Positions 1 through 11,045 of a stretch of 64,000 bases of DNA are shown piece after piece. The translations under genes and the position numbers were made by a program. The notes beneath the pieces were generated by a model. It saw nothing but the letters and a program-made list of their open reading frames with translations. It was not told the DNA's origin and ran no database searches. This stretch comes from Marsupella aquatica. Taxonomy: Eukaryota; Marchantiophyta. The stretch is from NCBI GenBank assembly GCA_973895155.1, contig OZ316895.1:23436001-23500000 (forward strand), written 5' to 3'. The stretch's first letter is position 1; each line of letters opens with the position of its first letter.

Positions 1-625
1 TGAAAGCCTTTTTCAGGGGTAGTTTATCAATTATGGCGACCTAGGTTTCCATATCTGGGGGCTAAAAGTCTTTCTTCTGCAGCGGTGAACCTCTTTTGGC
101 ATTGTCCAGAGGCGCTATAAGTTGCCTCAATGAAACTGCTGTCGTACTGGCTCGAGGAAGAAGGAAAAGCACATACAGTGACAGTTCGTTCGGTGATGCA
201 AACTTTGACCGAGAACACTTGCCTGTTGTGGTAAATGTGAGGTACACAATTGTCTATTATTGGGCAGATTGTGTTCCACAGAAAGATCCTGGCTCCTTTT
301 GCCTAGGATGATTATAATTCATTCCATCAGAAACTGGTTTCCTTCTTTTTGCCTCGAAAATTCTCATTGAATTCCACAAGTTCCTATCAGTATTTCTATC
401 ATTGCCCAGGTGAGGAACGAATGAACATGAATTCACAAACAACGTGTTCTCTAAAAAGTAGCATTCGGTAGAGGGGCGAGTAAATGCCCATAGTGAACTG
501 CGGAGCAAGGAGAGGTAAACTGTGGTCCTAGGTGAAGTACTCCCATTTCATCCTTGATCTGACTAAACCCATATTGCACTCCCAAGCCTGCTCCCTTTTT
601 TTTGCTTCTCTCGTCTTCTCTCGAG
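1..625. other. unassigned DNA, no gene seen
   Basis: Only short open frames occur on either strand, none with recognisable protein features or convincing splice junctions. It could be flanking DNA of a gene outside the window. Confidence 0.4.
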
Positions 626-790
626 ATGATGTCGCTTGTAGCTTCATTCTTGTTTCTTCTAGGCACCCACTGTATGACTGTAGGTGTTGCCTGACGCGGG
701 GATAGTCATATGAAAGATGATTGTCGCTTATAGCTTTATTCTTGTTCGTTCTAGGCACCCACTATAGGTGTTGTCTTGCGCAGGATAGGG
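626..790. repeat. imperfect tandem duplication (about 80-90 bp unit, two copies)
   Basis: The block around 626-703 is repeated at 715-790. Both carry GTCGCTT, then TTCTTGTT, then TTCTAGGCACCCACT, then TAGGTGTTG, in the same order. Small indels separate the copies, so the duplication is not recent. No coding potential is kept across the units. Confidence 0.75.
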
Positions 791-1094
791 GGATGACGAG
801 GCCATAATCATACTAATTGCGTTCATGCGGCAGAGAACTCATCATCGCAGGCTAATACTTTTGATGAAAGTCCGAAAAGGAAATAAAAGCTTGTCGGCTT
901 TCAGTATGGGCGTGGTTTATGAGACGTTGCAGTTCTTAATTTGGCCTACAGTTGTTCTCGAAGAAAGAAATAAGAGTCTATCCCTTGCCCGACAAATAAG
1001 AGTCTATCAATTACGGGAATCTAGACACAGCAGAGCACTTCAATGCTGGATCCCGCACCAAGCAAGCAACGCTGACTACTGTAGTTCGGCGATT

Positions 1095-1435
1095 GAGAGG
1101 TGTCATAGGCAGAGTTGGCATGGTTTTCCTTTCGCCATGAAAGATTTCTTTGCCAACTCAAAAGCCGAGAATTCCTCCATCTCTACCACGAGTCCCTTCG
1201 AAAAAAACCAGCCTTGCCAACCTGGGAAAGTTAAACTCCATGTAAAGTCTGTAGATTTTGGAGATGGAGAGGTGTCATAGGCAGAGTTGGCATGGTTTTC
1301 CCTTTGCCTTGAAAGATTTCTTTGCCAACTCTAAAGCCGAGAATTCCTCCATCTCTAACACCAGGTTCTTCGACCAAAGCCAGCCGTGCCAACCGGGAAA
1401 GTTGAACTCCATTGTAAAGTTCGCAGCACCTGCCA
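1095..1435. repeat. tandem duplication, period 172 bp
   Basis: GAGAGGTGTCATAGGCAGAG starts at 1095 and again at 1267. The following 160 or so bases match closely, including AAAGATTTCTTTGCCAACTC and GCCGAGAATTCCTCCATCTC. A period of 172 is not a multiple of three, and the open frames over it are not periodic protein, so this is treated as a non-coding duplication. Confidence 0.85.
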
Positions 1436-1860
1436 AACGTCCAGGTATCGTCAACTTGTTCAGGCATTCAATTGGCTGCAGCATAGGACGAAACCAACCT
1501 GTGACAACAATCGTTTGCGACATGGGTCTTAGTTTTTGGTGCCAAACAGTGAGAGCTCAGTAGGGACACGAATCGCTGAAGGGTGGACGAGACTCAACGG
1601 ACATGCTTGAATGTCTTGGAGAGTGCAGACTCGTCTGCATGGATGATGAATCAGCAAACGCTGTTTGCTTCCAGGTCGCACCAACGTTTGTCTCCTATGC
1701 TGTGAGTTTGTAAGCTTCTCCAAGCCATTACCCAAAAATAGGAAGAGAAAAGGGTGGAGTTGTGACATCACCAAAAGAGGGAACATGTTTAGGGAGAGTC
1801 AGGGCCTTCTTGCATGTGAAGGGGGTCCTTTCTTTCAGGGGCCCTTAGCACCAGCATGCT
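1436..1860. other. unassigned DNA, no gene seen
   Basis: The frames on both strands are short and look random. No splice-linked coding structure, RNA gene or transposon terminus was recognised. Confidence 0.4.
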
Positions 1861-1861
1861 T

Positions 1862-2115
1862 TTTAGTGGCGGAAATTCTAAAGATTCCACCTCTTTAAAA
1901 AACTTTCGCCACTTTTGGCTAAAATTGGCTATGCTTATGTTTCCCACCTGGCCAGAGACCCCATTAACCAGAATCTGATGGCCATCTTTAAATCTGAGGA
2001 GATCTGACTGTCAGAAAATAATTCTGGAAAAGCATATAAGGGAAATTCGTAGCATCTTTTGCTTTCACACATTTGCCATACTGGCTAACACAGAAAAACC
2101 TTAAAAAAACAGGCT
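1862..2115. repeat. dispersed repeat, related to 36170-36435
   Basis: An ordered series of short matches links this block to 36170-36435 in the same orientation: GCCACTTTTGGC, then TGGCCA with CCCA, then AAATCT, then TCTGA, then ATAATTC, then TAGCATCT, then CATTTGCCA and TGGCTAA. The copies are strongly diverged. No terminal inverted repeat or target duplication was identified, so the class is unknown; an old MITE-like or LTR fragment is possible. Confidence 0.55.
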
Positions 2116-2292
2116 GCTTAGCATTCCTATATAGTTGGAAGTGCCCAAGCCTTTGCTTGTCGGTGGTGGTAACATCCATATTTCACAGGGCAGTATCTCA
2201 CAAACAACTTAGTTGAGTGAAGTGTGTAAGTGGTTTCTCTTGTTTTGTACAAATTTCAAAGGTTGCAACGTGGAGGGAAGTTTCCGGTCCTT

Positions 2293-2334
2293 TCCGGCCC
2301 TTGCCCTTGGATCCGGCCCTTGCCCTTGGATCTC
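2293..2334. repeat. 21-bp direct tandem duplication
   Basis: CCGGCCCTTGCCCTTGGAT occurs twice in immediate succession, in otherwise unremarkable DNA. Confidence 0.8.
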
Positions 2335-3578
2335 CTGAAATGTTGCCGCTAGGCCTGACTCAGGAGGGTACTCAGGCGTGAAGTCTCATTCACTCATACA
2401 TTGCAATCAGTTAACTTAAGGGCCAATTTTTGAGGACCTCACACATGCAAGATGGAAGTTAGTTTGGGGTTTGGAGATGTCAAGGTTACACAACGGGCCT
2501 GCAGTTACCCATGGAATGCAGTTAGGGCCATCTTGCACGTGAGGAGCCCTTTCTTTACTACCTTAGCACTCCTCCAATTGTCTGGAAAAAGTGAATTTTG
2601 ATTCTCCACAGATTTAAGCTCATTTGCTAAGTGTGAATGTTGCTTGTGAACCTTCTCTTGTTTTATTAACTTTTCAAGGTTTGGGACCTCAAGTAAACTT
2701 CACTTGGTTATCCACAACATATGCCATCCAGCTTGCATAAGGAGGAGGTTCAGGCAGAAAAATCTCAGTCAATGTTAGAATGGCACACATTCAGTTGAGG
2801 GCCGGAAACTCAAGGACTCTGCACATGCAAGATGACCCTTATGCATGGTGCACTTATGCACAATAGACTCTAAAATTTAATTAGGCCTTGCTGTGCTCAG
2901 AGTTTACTTCTAGTACCCATTTTGGGGGGTCTCCTACACCATCCCCACACAAATTGAGTGCATTTTAGCCAGATTGAAGACTTCCCTTCAGGGGCAGCTG
3001 CAAAGATAGTACTTGGGGTTCTTAGAAAACACTGGCTAAATGAAGAGAGAAAACATTCTAACAGGGGTCTCAAACCTCAAAGTTTGATGGACCTTAAGTT
3101 ATTTTCAGGGTTCACGGGCAAAAAAGAGTTATGGCCATCAAGATTGGTTATATGCCATTATCATAAGTCATTGTAGATGATACTAAAAAATCACATAAAC
3201 CTGTGTAAAAACTATGATTATTTGTTTTCGTTTATGGCCAGAAGAATAGATTTATTTGTTCGTATCCCTAATTTTGAGACGCCCTAATGTGAAAACCAGA
3301 ATTACGAATACTGTAGGGTACCTTGTGTTTTGTAGGTCCGGTCTTGCGGGAAAACATTGGCTTAATGTACGGCCAAACATGGCAGATGTAAAAACGTGCG
3401 TACAAGTGTCAGGAAAAAAGGGCAGGCGAGGGCAGCCAGGCAAACCCTGACTTGTGGCTGCCTGGCATGGCACGGGCAGGGGCAGCCTCTGGCCATTGCT
3501 GACATTATGGCGGGCAGGGCAGACAGGTAGTTTGGCGGAGCCTAGAAGGGCACGGCCGCAGGGCAGTGCAGGGCGGGG
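2335..3578. other. non-genic stretch, GC-rich at its right end
   Basis: No gene was recognised. About 3420-3570 is rich in GGCAGG and GCCTGG motifs on a moderate AT background, giving open frames of low-complexity composition that I do not read as protein. Similar GGCAGG-type words recur near 57700-57770. Confidence 0.4.
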
Positions 3579-4140
3579 TGAGTATCAGCCGACTTTGCTA
3601 TTGATGAGGAGTGGGATTTATGGGAAATTCATCTTGACCAAATAATTATTGTTAGTAGAGAGGGAGAGCAGATTTGATGTTGGGTTAGACCTTGCAATGA
3701 TGATTATCAGAGATTTTCGAAGCCCTTAGTTGGTGGAAATCCTTTCCTTATCGTATAGAATAACTGAGAGTGGGATTATGGGAAATACCTTTTGTCCACA
3801 TTATTGCTAGGGAGGGAGAGGGCTGAGTATCAGCCGACTTTGCTATTGATGAGGGAGTGATATTTATGGGAAATACCTCTTGTCCAAATTATTCTTAGTA
3901 GAGAGGGAGAGCGAAATCTGATGTCGGGTTGGATCTTGAAATGATGATCATTAAAGATTTTCCAAGCCCTTGGTGGGAAAATCCTTATAGTAAAAGAAAA
4001 AACTGAGAGTGGGATTATGGGAAATACATTTTGTCTATATTATTGCTAGGGAGGGAGAGGGAATCTGATGTTGGGTTAGATCTTGAAATGATGCTTATTA
4101 GAGAATATCAATCCTTAGTGGCAATCCTACCTGTATAGAA
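3579..4140. repeat. tandem repeat, about 245-bp unit, two full copies plus a partial
   Basis: GAGTATCAGCCGACTTTGCT starts near 3579 and again near 3824. Each copy continues through GGGATTTATGGGAAAT-like, GAGAGGGAGAGC and TGATGTTGGGTTAGA-like words. A third, shorter copy follows from about 4005 (GAGAGTGGGATTATGGGAAA). The units are diverged and non-coding. Confidence 0.8.
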
Positions 4141-4867
4141 TAATTTGGGGAACAGAGGTTACTTGCTGGTAAACCTGTCATATGGATTGTGAGAACAAGC
4201 TGATCTCACTTTGAATCTTATTATTCAAACATTCTGGACTCAGGGCTGAACACTAGAACCCCACCCAAATATGAAATTTACTGTGTAATTCTTGTTAGGA
4301 AAAAGGATAACCAGCTATACATTTTTGGGCACAATGATGAGAATAGACCATGGTGTTTTCATGGTTACCCACCCATATATACACAAGAGTTACGGGAGAG
4401 CATTGGCAACTGTGGGTGCCATAGGGCCCATGTTCTGGAAAGCACAGTAATTTGTCAGTAAGGGCAAAAATGCTTTCACACTGCATATGGGATCAAGATT
4501 GCAGGCATAGCAGCAAACAATCTTCTTGACGGCCAATATTGGGCGATTTGGGAGCTGTACATGGCTTATTTTTCTGCCTCTCGAACAGACTGGAGATAGC
4601 TCTTGTGCGAGATGGCAAGATCTGGATGCAGGGCATGTTTCTCTTTTCTCGCCCTTCTGTGCTCGATCTACCATTGTCTTGCCTCAAGATGACAATGTAG
4701 GTGATGGGTGCATTTGTTCTTTTTGTTTGGCAGTCCCAACTGATTATGGGCATGATTACCATGCAGAGCTTGTGCCAACGCCCTGAGAATCAGTCCAGAT
4801 GCTCTATCGTAGTGTTTATGAAACCCATTAACTGAAATGAAAAAAGTCATCCAACCCATCAATCTGG
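4141..4867. other. unassigned DNA, no gene seen
   Basis: Overlapping open frames occur at 4390-4860 on both strands. None shows a recognisable motif or a protein-like composition, and they conflict with one another, so no gene is called. Confidence 0.35.
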
Positions 4868-5215
4868 AGTGAATAAAACAAACAATGCGCTCAGAATGAG
4901 GAACAACGGGCCTAAGTCACTACTCCAACTTAATGAAGAGAATCCATGGGCCCTGTGAAGCAATAGAAGGTCCAGATTTCTCCTCAAGTGAATAAAAGGA
5001 ATAATGGGGCCCAAGTGACTAATCTCATGGCACAGTATATAAAATGAAGCAATGGGCCATGTGAAGCACTATAAGGTCCAGATTTAATCTGGAGTAAATA
5101 AAAACAAGAATGGGCCCAAGTCACTAATCTAACTAATTGAAAAAAAGCAATGGGCCTTGAAAAGCATTACAAGGTTCATATTTAAGTCCCCAGAGTGAAT
5201 AAAAAAGGAAGCTAT
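4868..5215. repeat. tandem repeat, about 115-bp unit, three to four diverged copies
   Basis: The words AATGGGCC, GTGAAGCA, AAGGTCCAGATTT and GTGAATAAAA recur in the same order, starting near 4868, 4988 and 5098, with a partial last copy to about 5215. The A-rich units contain no conserved frame. Confidence 0.8.
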
Positions 5216-5509
5216 AATAGGGGGACTAAAACCTCAATTGAAATTTGATGGACTTTAACTTAGTACTTAAGATTATGATAGACAAAGTTAAGGACTATCA
5301 AATTTTATACTACATAAATTTTACCTTTTAGATCAAGTCACTGGAGAGGCTAGTGAAAAATATAAGAATAAAACTTTTCCATAAGCTTGTGATAAGTCTA
5401 TGGCTATTATTTACGGCCAAAAGTCATCACCTGCAACTTCTAAGCTCTGAGACTCACTAATGGACCCTACTTCTTGTAAAGTCACCATTGGGACCCTTAA
5501 GAAGATTGG

Positions 5510-5590
5510 ACTAAACCAATTGGCTTAAATCAGTTGGCTAGGGGATTAGCCTAGAACTGAGGTCCCTGGTCCAATCCTGGTATATATGGG
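5510..5590 (+). repeat. possible tRNA-derived SINE head
   Basis: A Pol III-like pair of boxes is visible. TGGCTTAAATCAGTTGG around 5521 resembles an A box. GGTCCAATCCTGG at 5568-5580 resembles a B box. The spacing is about right for a tRNA gene. The cloverleaf does not fold cleanly, so this is at best a decayed tRNA-derived element and not a working tRNA. No A-rich tail or target duplication was identified. Confidence 0.35.
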
Positions 5591-5613
5591 TGGGTGGGAT
5601 GAGTTTTGTCTAT

Positions 5614-5965
5614 AGTGGATGGGAGTTCTGATTATGTCCTTGGCCCTTGATTGCCTAATTTGTGGAGTTTTGTGGGTAGTACATGGGAGTGCTGATTATG
5701 TCCTTTGGCCCCCTGGTTGCCTACTTTGTGGCAGGGATTTAAAACTCTCTTTCTCCTGGTGGGGGTATCTCTGGGAACAGTGGGGGCTCACCCTATGGGT
5801 TCTCTACAAAAATGGGATTATGTCCTTGGCACCTGGTTGTCTAATTTGTGGATAATGGATGGGAGTTCTGATAATGTCCTTTGGCCCCCTGGTTGCCTAC
5901 TTTGTGGCAGGGATTTAAAACTCTGGGATCAGTGGGGGCTCATCCTATGGGTTCTATACCAAAAA
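5614..5965. repeat. duplication of a block of about 200 bp
   Basis: TGGATGGGAGTTCTGAT, CCTTTGGCCCCCTGGTTGCC, TACTTTGTGGCAGGGATTTA and AGTGGGGGCTCA(C/T)CCTATGG appear in the same order in 5614-5815 and 5816-5965. The second copy lacks an internal CT-rich segment. The open frame through both copies reflects the duplication only. Confidence 0.8.
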
Positions 5966-6099
5966 TGAATGTATCTATTGGGGTATTGGGGTGGGTATGA
6001 GAGTCTAGTAAGTGTACTTCCTCATTTCTTTTCAAGACCCTTTCAAGACAAAAAAGAAGAAGATTGGAGGAATGATGAGGAAGTGTGTCGTCGTCTGTC

Positions 6100-7140
6100 T
6101 GCACAGCGAGCTTCGAGCTTCGAGCTTCGTGGCAACGCAATTGGGCTTTCTTCCTGGCTCACTAGCTTACCTCCTCATCACTACCTGTAGCTGCTCGCTT
6201 TGCCGAATCTGTCAGTGGCGCTCATAATCATACGCGTTTCTCCTCCCCCACCCACAATCTCTATTCTCCCGGCGACGACGACGACGACGACTCCCTCTCT
6301 CCTCCCTCTGTCACTCACTCACTCACTCCCTCTGTTTGAAGAGCAGTCAGCAGATTCATAGTCTGATATTCATCTGCTGAATGGGATCGGTGTTCTGAAG
6401 CTTTGACATGGCCTGCCACACTTCTCTGCTTTGCTTGCTGTGCTGTGCTGTGCTGTTGCCGCCGATGATGCAGATGATGATGGATGATGATGATGATGCT
6501 GGCATTTCAGCACCACATTCCTCCGTTTGTTTTGGGCGGTGATCCAAGCCCGTGCGTTTTTTCGTAGCAGGCAGAAGCATGGCAGAAGCGCAGAAGCGCA
6601 GAACGAAAAGGAGAAGTGGGGGATTATTACTCGCTAGACTAGATTCGGGCGTGATTCTCGGAAGCTCGAGCACTTGAGAGACGAACGAATTTTGTGGCCT
6701 GGCTTTCGTCGGCAATCTACAGTGATGTTAGGGTAACAAGGTAATCACTAATCATCGTATGGAGGGAGACTGTACAGTCATGGTGACAAAGGGAAGCGCA
6801 GAAGAGCAGCCTGATGCTTCTCACGAAAGAGCGAGAGACGGAACGAATTAAAATGTACCAGTCTCGTAATGACTCACATGCGGTAATGTTGAAAAGAGAC
6901 TGTCAGGGATTGCATCATGGTAGGCTTTTTGCGAGGAGGATCGTCAGGAGGCATTCATTGCTGCCTTCAATGCAGCTCCTCCTGTAGATTGTACGGGGGG
7001 CGCCTTGCTCACTCGTCGACGATGTAGAGTGAATGCGATTCGACGTTCAGCTCGCTGGGCGGGTTGAGCTAGCCTGTCTGCCTGTCTGGCCAAGTGGCCC
7101 ATCTGCGGTCGAGAGAAGAACGAAACCGAAGAAGAGCAAT
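6100..7140. other. GC/CT-rich stretch with microsatellites, possible promoter or leader
   Basis: An 8-bp unit (CGAGCTTC-like) is repeated three times at about 6105-6128. A GAC run lies at about 6272-6292, a CACT run at 6312-6328, and GCTGT and ATG/GAT runs at 6430-6500. This composition resembles plant promoter or 5' leader DNA, but no credible coding exon follows on either strand, so the target gene, if any, is unknown. Confidence 0.35.
6924..7067 (+). other. short open frame, unrecognised
   Basis: An open frame follows TAG at 6921-6923 and ends at a TGA at 7065-7067. Its translation has an Ala-rich start (EAFIAAFNAAPP), then a Cys/Gly patch and a strongly basic end (TRRRCRVNAIRRSARWAG). 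It has no ATG start. The composition differs from the random frames around it and could be an exon or a transposon-protein fragment. I do not recognise it. Confidence 0.2.
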
Positions 7141-9823
7141 CAAATAGCAATCAAATGGCAGTACCGACAAGCAAAAGCTTGGCTGTAACCCGCAAAACTT
7201 ATTATGAATGAGCCAGGGACGTGATACAGTGAGATGAGTGTGTCATGAGACTGCGTGACCGAGACGAAGGTACTTCCACTGTTGGCATTCATCAATATAA
7301 TCAATCAGATTAGAAAATACGAAAGTCTGCCTGCGTTGATATCGGCACGACTGTTTTTAGCAGTGTATCACTGTTACACTGTTTGTAATGATACTCCGTT
7401 AGCAGAGTATATTTAGGGTTCCAGTCCAGGTCTGAGCACCACCACTCAAAGGTTGAGAAGCCTAGAACGCAGCTGACCTTCCTTTTCGCCTGGTGAATGG
7501 TCCCACCTCAACCAGTTTCCGAGCCTTCCACTCTGCTGCCACCCTTGCCTCTGTCCTCGCAGTGAACCTCGTCTTTCTCTGTTCTGATGATGGATGGATG
7601 GACGAAGAAAGGATACTCGGCGATAAAACAATGAAAAGTATCTTTGCACTTTGCAGAATATCGGTAAACAACTGATCATTGCGACACTGCTTTCGTACAT
7701 GCAGATGTTCTTCCTTTCTGCACCTCATATAGGTTTCATCGGTCGACACTTGTATCAAAATTGATTCCATTTCCTTCCAAAGCGCACTGTTATCGAAATT
7801 CACACCATTTCCGTCTAAGCACACTTCCTATGAATCAGTCGGTGTCAGGTAAATCTTTCGCCAGTGTACATGATTAAGCGAGTTCACTGATAATATAGTT
7901 CACTAATTCAAACTAATCACTCTCACTCGGTAAAGCTTGTTGGGAACCGCTTCACTCGGTAAAGCTTGTTGGGAACCGCTTCACGACCTAGTGGTAATGG
8001 CAGTTCTGGGTGGTGAACAACATTACCAGGCCAATTCTAGTGCCTTTCTGTTGGGGTCAAACCTCAGATTCTTTTGTCTGGCACTTCATTGAATTTACCA
8101 GATTTCGGATCGACGGATAGGTGAAGTGCTGCTGCAACTGTGATCTCTTCCATGGTTGTCAAGTGGGTCAACCTAGGTAATAAACGATCGGTATGAGTCT
8201 GTCATACATGCCTAGCCTTTTAAGGTTACGTCCAGGTTGAGTTCTGGGCGGAGCTTACTTTCTTTTGGGGTAGAAACTTAAATCACATGTTATGCTTTGA
8301 TCGGCGGGGGTTCATCTCGTAGCTACCCAGCATCAAGTGGTCACTCGTGAAGTTTCGATAATATCATGTCCAAGATAATTTGCCTGCTTTTCCTCCATCC
8401 CTAGTCACTCAGTATAACCTTCGATCACACGGAGTAATTTGCTCATGTAGGCTCTGAACACTGTCCCGGGAAATGCACCTCATCAGAGCCCTAAATGCTT
8501 GTACCAAATTCAAAAATGGTAATCAAAGCGTCTTGCATGTTACCTAGTGGCGTAGCATGGAGAGAACAGTAACTTGTAGGTTTTCCAAGTGGAAGTTGAT
8601 CTGAAATTGAAAGTCCACTGCAGGACCGGGAGAATTATCGTGGGATTCTCTTTCGGCTTACTTTGGTAGTCATGGTTGTCCTTCATCCATCCGTTACGTT
8701 CTTCGGTGATCTGCTCAAATCAAAGTACTTAGCAGTGAACAGCACTTCTCGATCTCCGACACCAGTGGAATGTCTGGGAGAGGGTTGGATCTACTCCACT
8801 TTCTTGTTGAAGCATGGTGAATGTGAACGAGAAGTCGCTTCTGCCCAATTTGTCCCGTTCACTCGCCAATGGGAGCAAAGCCATATGCACTACAGCCGTT
8901 TCCTGAGTGAAACATGGAATCGAACTGTGGTCTGCCCTCGCTGTGTTCGATCTCTCTTATCTCGATGTGGATTGTAGTGTGATTTTCAGGTTGAAAAAAA
9001 ATCACGAAATCCGACGTGATGCTTCTTTTTAGAACTGTGTACCTGCAAAGCCCATTCCGTGTATGCACATTGAACACGAGGCGCTATAACTTCTCTTTTA
9101 AGAGTGTTCCACGAGACAGCACAGTCAACACGACTGTAGAAGCTGTAATAATTGCGGTCAGAGGCTCTGAGCTGCACCGACGAGACCATCACTGCCACGG
9201 ATTCAATCCGCGTCTCTGTTATATAAAAAACATGGCATCTTTTTGCGACATCTTAAACTCATATTAGCCACCGTCCACTTATACGGGTTCCATTGTTGAG
9301 GTGAATGTTAAAGTCTGATTTGTGCTTTGACAACTTCCAGTGATCGCTTTTCACTGATATCTAGTTCTCAACTCAAGCAGGCTTTCAGAAAGCATCACAC
9401 ACGTTTAGTTTCATTGGTGTGATCTCAGTGTGAAAGCATAGAAACTGACCCAACGCAAACAAACATTGTGCTGTCCAAATGTCTGTTGGGCCACAGATTG
9501 GCTGCCTCGACAAGCGCCTGACATTTTAGGACCAACAAAAAGTGCCTTTCAAAAAATAGAACCTTTGAGGAAAGGACCTTCGAATCCCCATGCTGCTGTC
9601 CCATCATTCTACAGTACTGACTGACAATCATTCAAGCGTAGGGCTTGTGCGTGTGGTCAACTCAAGGCTCTGAACTGATAGTAGCCAAAATGCGGATGCA
9701 CCAGGAGTCCAGATTAAAGGGCTGTTTTGAGTATATTCTGTCTTGTCCAAATATTTTAGTTGTTTTATAGCTTCGTGCATGATTCTCATTACTGTAGCAA
9801 AACCCTATACTTTGGTTACTACA
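7141..9823. other. unassigned DNA, no gene seen
   Basis: Several open frames of 60-120 codons exist (for example 7462-7824 minus and 8663-8977 plus). None shows a motif, a splice context or a protein-like composition. The only structure noticed is the 29-bp duplication at 7923-7984. Confidence 0.4.
7923..7984. repeat. 29-bp perfect tandem duplication
   Basis: The unit starts TCACTCGGTAAAGCTTGTTG and repeats after 29 bases with no mismatch seen, so the duplication is recent. Confidence 0.9.
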
Positions 9824-10288
9824 CTAGATGTGTACCATTAGATCATACCTCCATTGAAGGATATGTCTCTTCTTCCTAAGGTTTTGAGTTTCGTCGTTTT
9901 GCATGTACTCCATTTGTACTTTGTTTGGCCCTTTTCCCCTCATCGAAAGAACCTTCACTCGATCACCTTTTGGGATTGAAGGATCTATAAGAGCTGTCGT
10001 AGCTGTATTCGGTGGTCGGTTGGGTGTCAGTAAATCTTGACGGGGAGTTTCATTGTCCCGAATCTCAACCCGTGTGGAGCAAAAATAAAGTCGAGACAAG
10101 CGATCGAGATTAAGAGGTGCCAACTGAGGGTAAGTTTTGTCACTTACGGGGGAAAGTCCATCCACACATGATTTGATAAGTCTGGCCTTCAAAAGAAAAC
10201 TTGCCTCAAAGAAGACACCCCCGCCATCAATGGGTAAATATAGAAGTGAAATTGAGAATAGCTCTCTCAATGAGTGAAGGATCGACAA
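9824..10288 (-). CDS. hypothetical open reading frame, 154 codons
   Basis: One uninterrupted frame runs from an ATG at 10288 to a stop at 9824, the longest unexplained frame in the first 20 kb. The predicted protein starts with a hydrophobic stretch (residues about 1-30) and is then hydrophilic and basic, with a Pro/Arg/Thr segment (RDNETPRQDLLTPNRPPN) and a basic C-terminus (NLRKKRHILQW). I recognise no domain. It lies about 0.75 kb downstream of the reductase gene on the same strand. It may be a small lineage-specific gene, a transposon-protein fragment or a chance frame. Confidence 0.25.
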   Translation of the reverse strand: MSILHSLRELFSISLLYLPIDGGGVFFEASFLLKARLIKSCVDGLSPVSDKTYPQLAPLNLDRLSRLYFCSTRVEIRDNETPRQDLLTPNRPPNTATTALIDPSIPKGDRVKVLSMRGKGPNKVQMEYMQNDETQNLRKKRHILQWRYDLMVHI

Positions 10289-11045
10289 TTGGGCCGCTAA
10301 ATTAGCAATTTTCCGAAAGCGCTCCTCGAATACCTTTTTTCATCCAAATCATGCAACCGTACGTAACCAAAAAAGGTAGTAACGTGAGATTCCGTTCCAA
10401 TAATTTTCCTCCATGCTTATCTTCTCTTATTTCGATGTAGAAACGGATCCCAAGGGCCAGCAGCGCTGGCCCTTTTGCTACTTTTCAATACCTAGGATTA
10501 TTGCACCAACCGAGAAGCATTCAACCCAATGAATAAATCGTTCCACCGTTTCCATTTCATTGAACCATGCGCCTTCTTCATCAACAATCCAACAGTCGGT
10601 TCACTCAGCTGTAACCGAGGAGATCATCGTTTGTAGAGAAAAGTATGACAAGCAAGATCGACAATGACATCGAACCCTACTACAAAGCAACAATCTCCTG
10701 GATAACTGTACCCAAATGATTCAGCCGTACTTTACCCAAAGGGTGTATTCTGGAGCTCAAATCTCTTATTTTTTCAAGTACCTCAGTGCCTTGCCCTTTT
10801 CTCTTATTTCAGAGTAAACCCATAACTTAGGCCAACAACATGGCCCCTCTGATCAATAGTCAAGCCAGCAATAATTGCCAGGGCTGAGTCGAACTCAACG
10901 AAACAGTTGACTCTGAAAAGCCTGTGCATCCTGCAAATGCTTTTTCATGTTGTGAGCTTTGTTCACAAAGGACGCGATTTGCAATATCTAGGGCTATATT
11001 CGTACGTTACTTCGGGAGCAGAATTGATAAGACCCTGATCTCGAG
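10289..11045. other. spacer downstream of the reductase gene
   Basis: No coding structure was seen. The part next to 11046 should contain the 3' untranslated region and poly(A) site of the reductase gene, but no single signal stands out. Confidence 0.4.

Noticed and set aside
9150-9225. Possible tRNA near GGATTCAATCC
   Set aside because: A T-arm-like hairpin can be drawn, but no matching acceptor, D-arm or anticodon stem is present.
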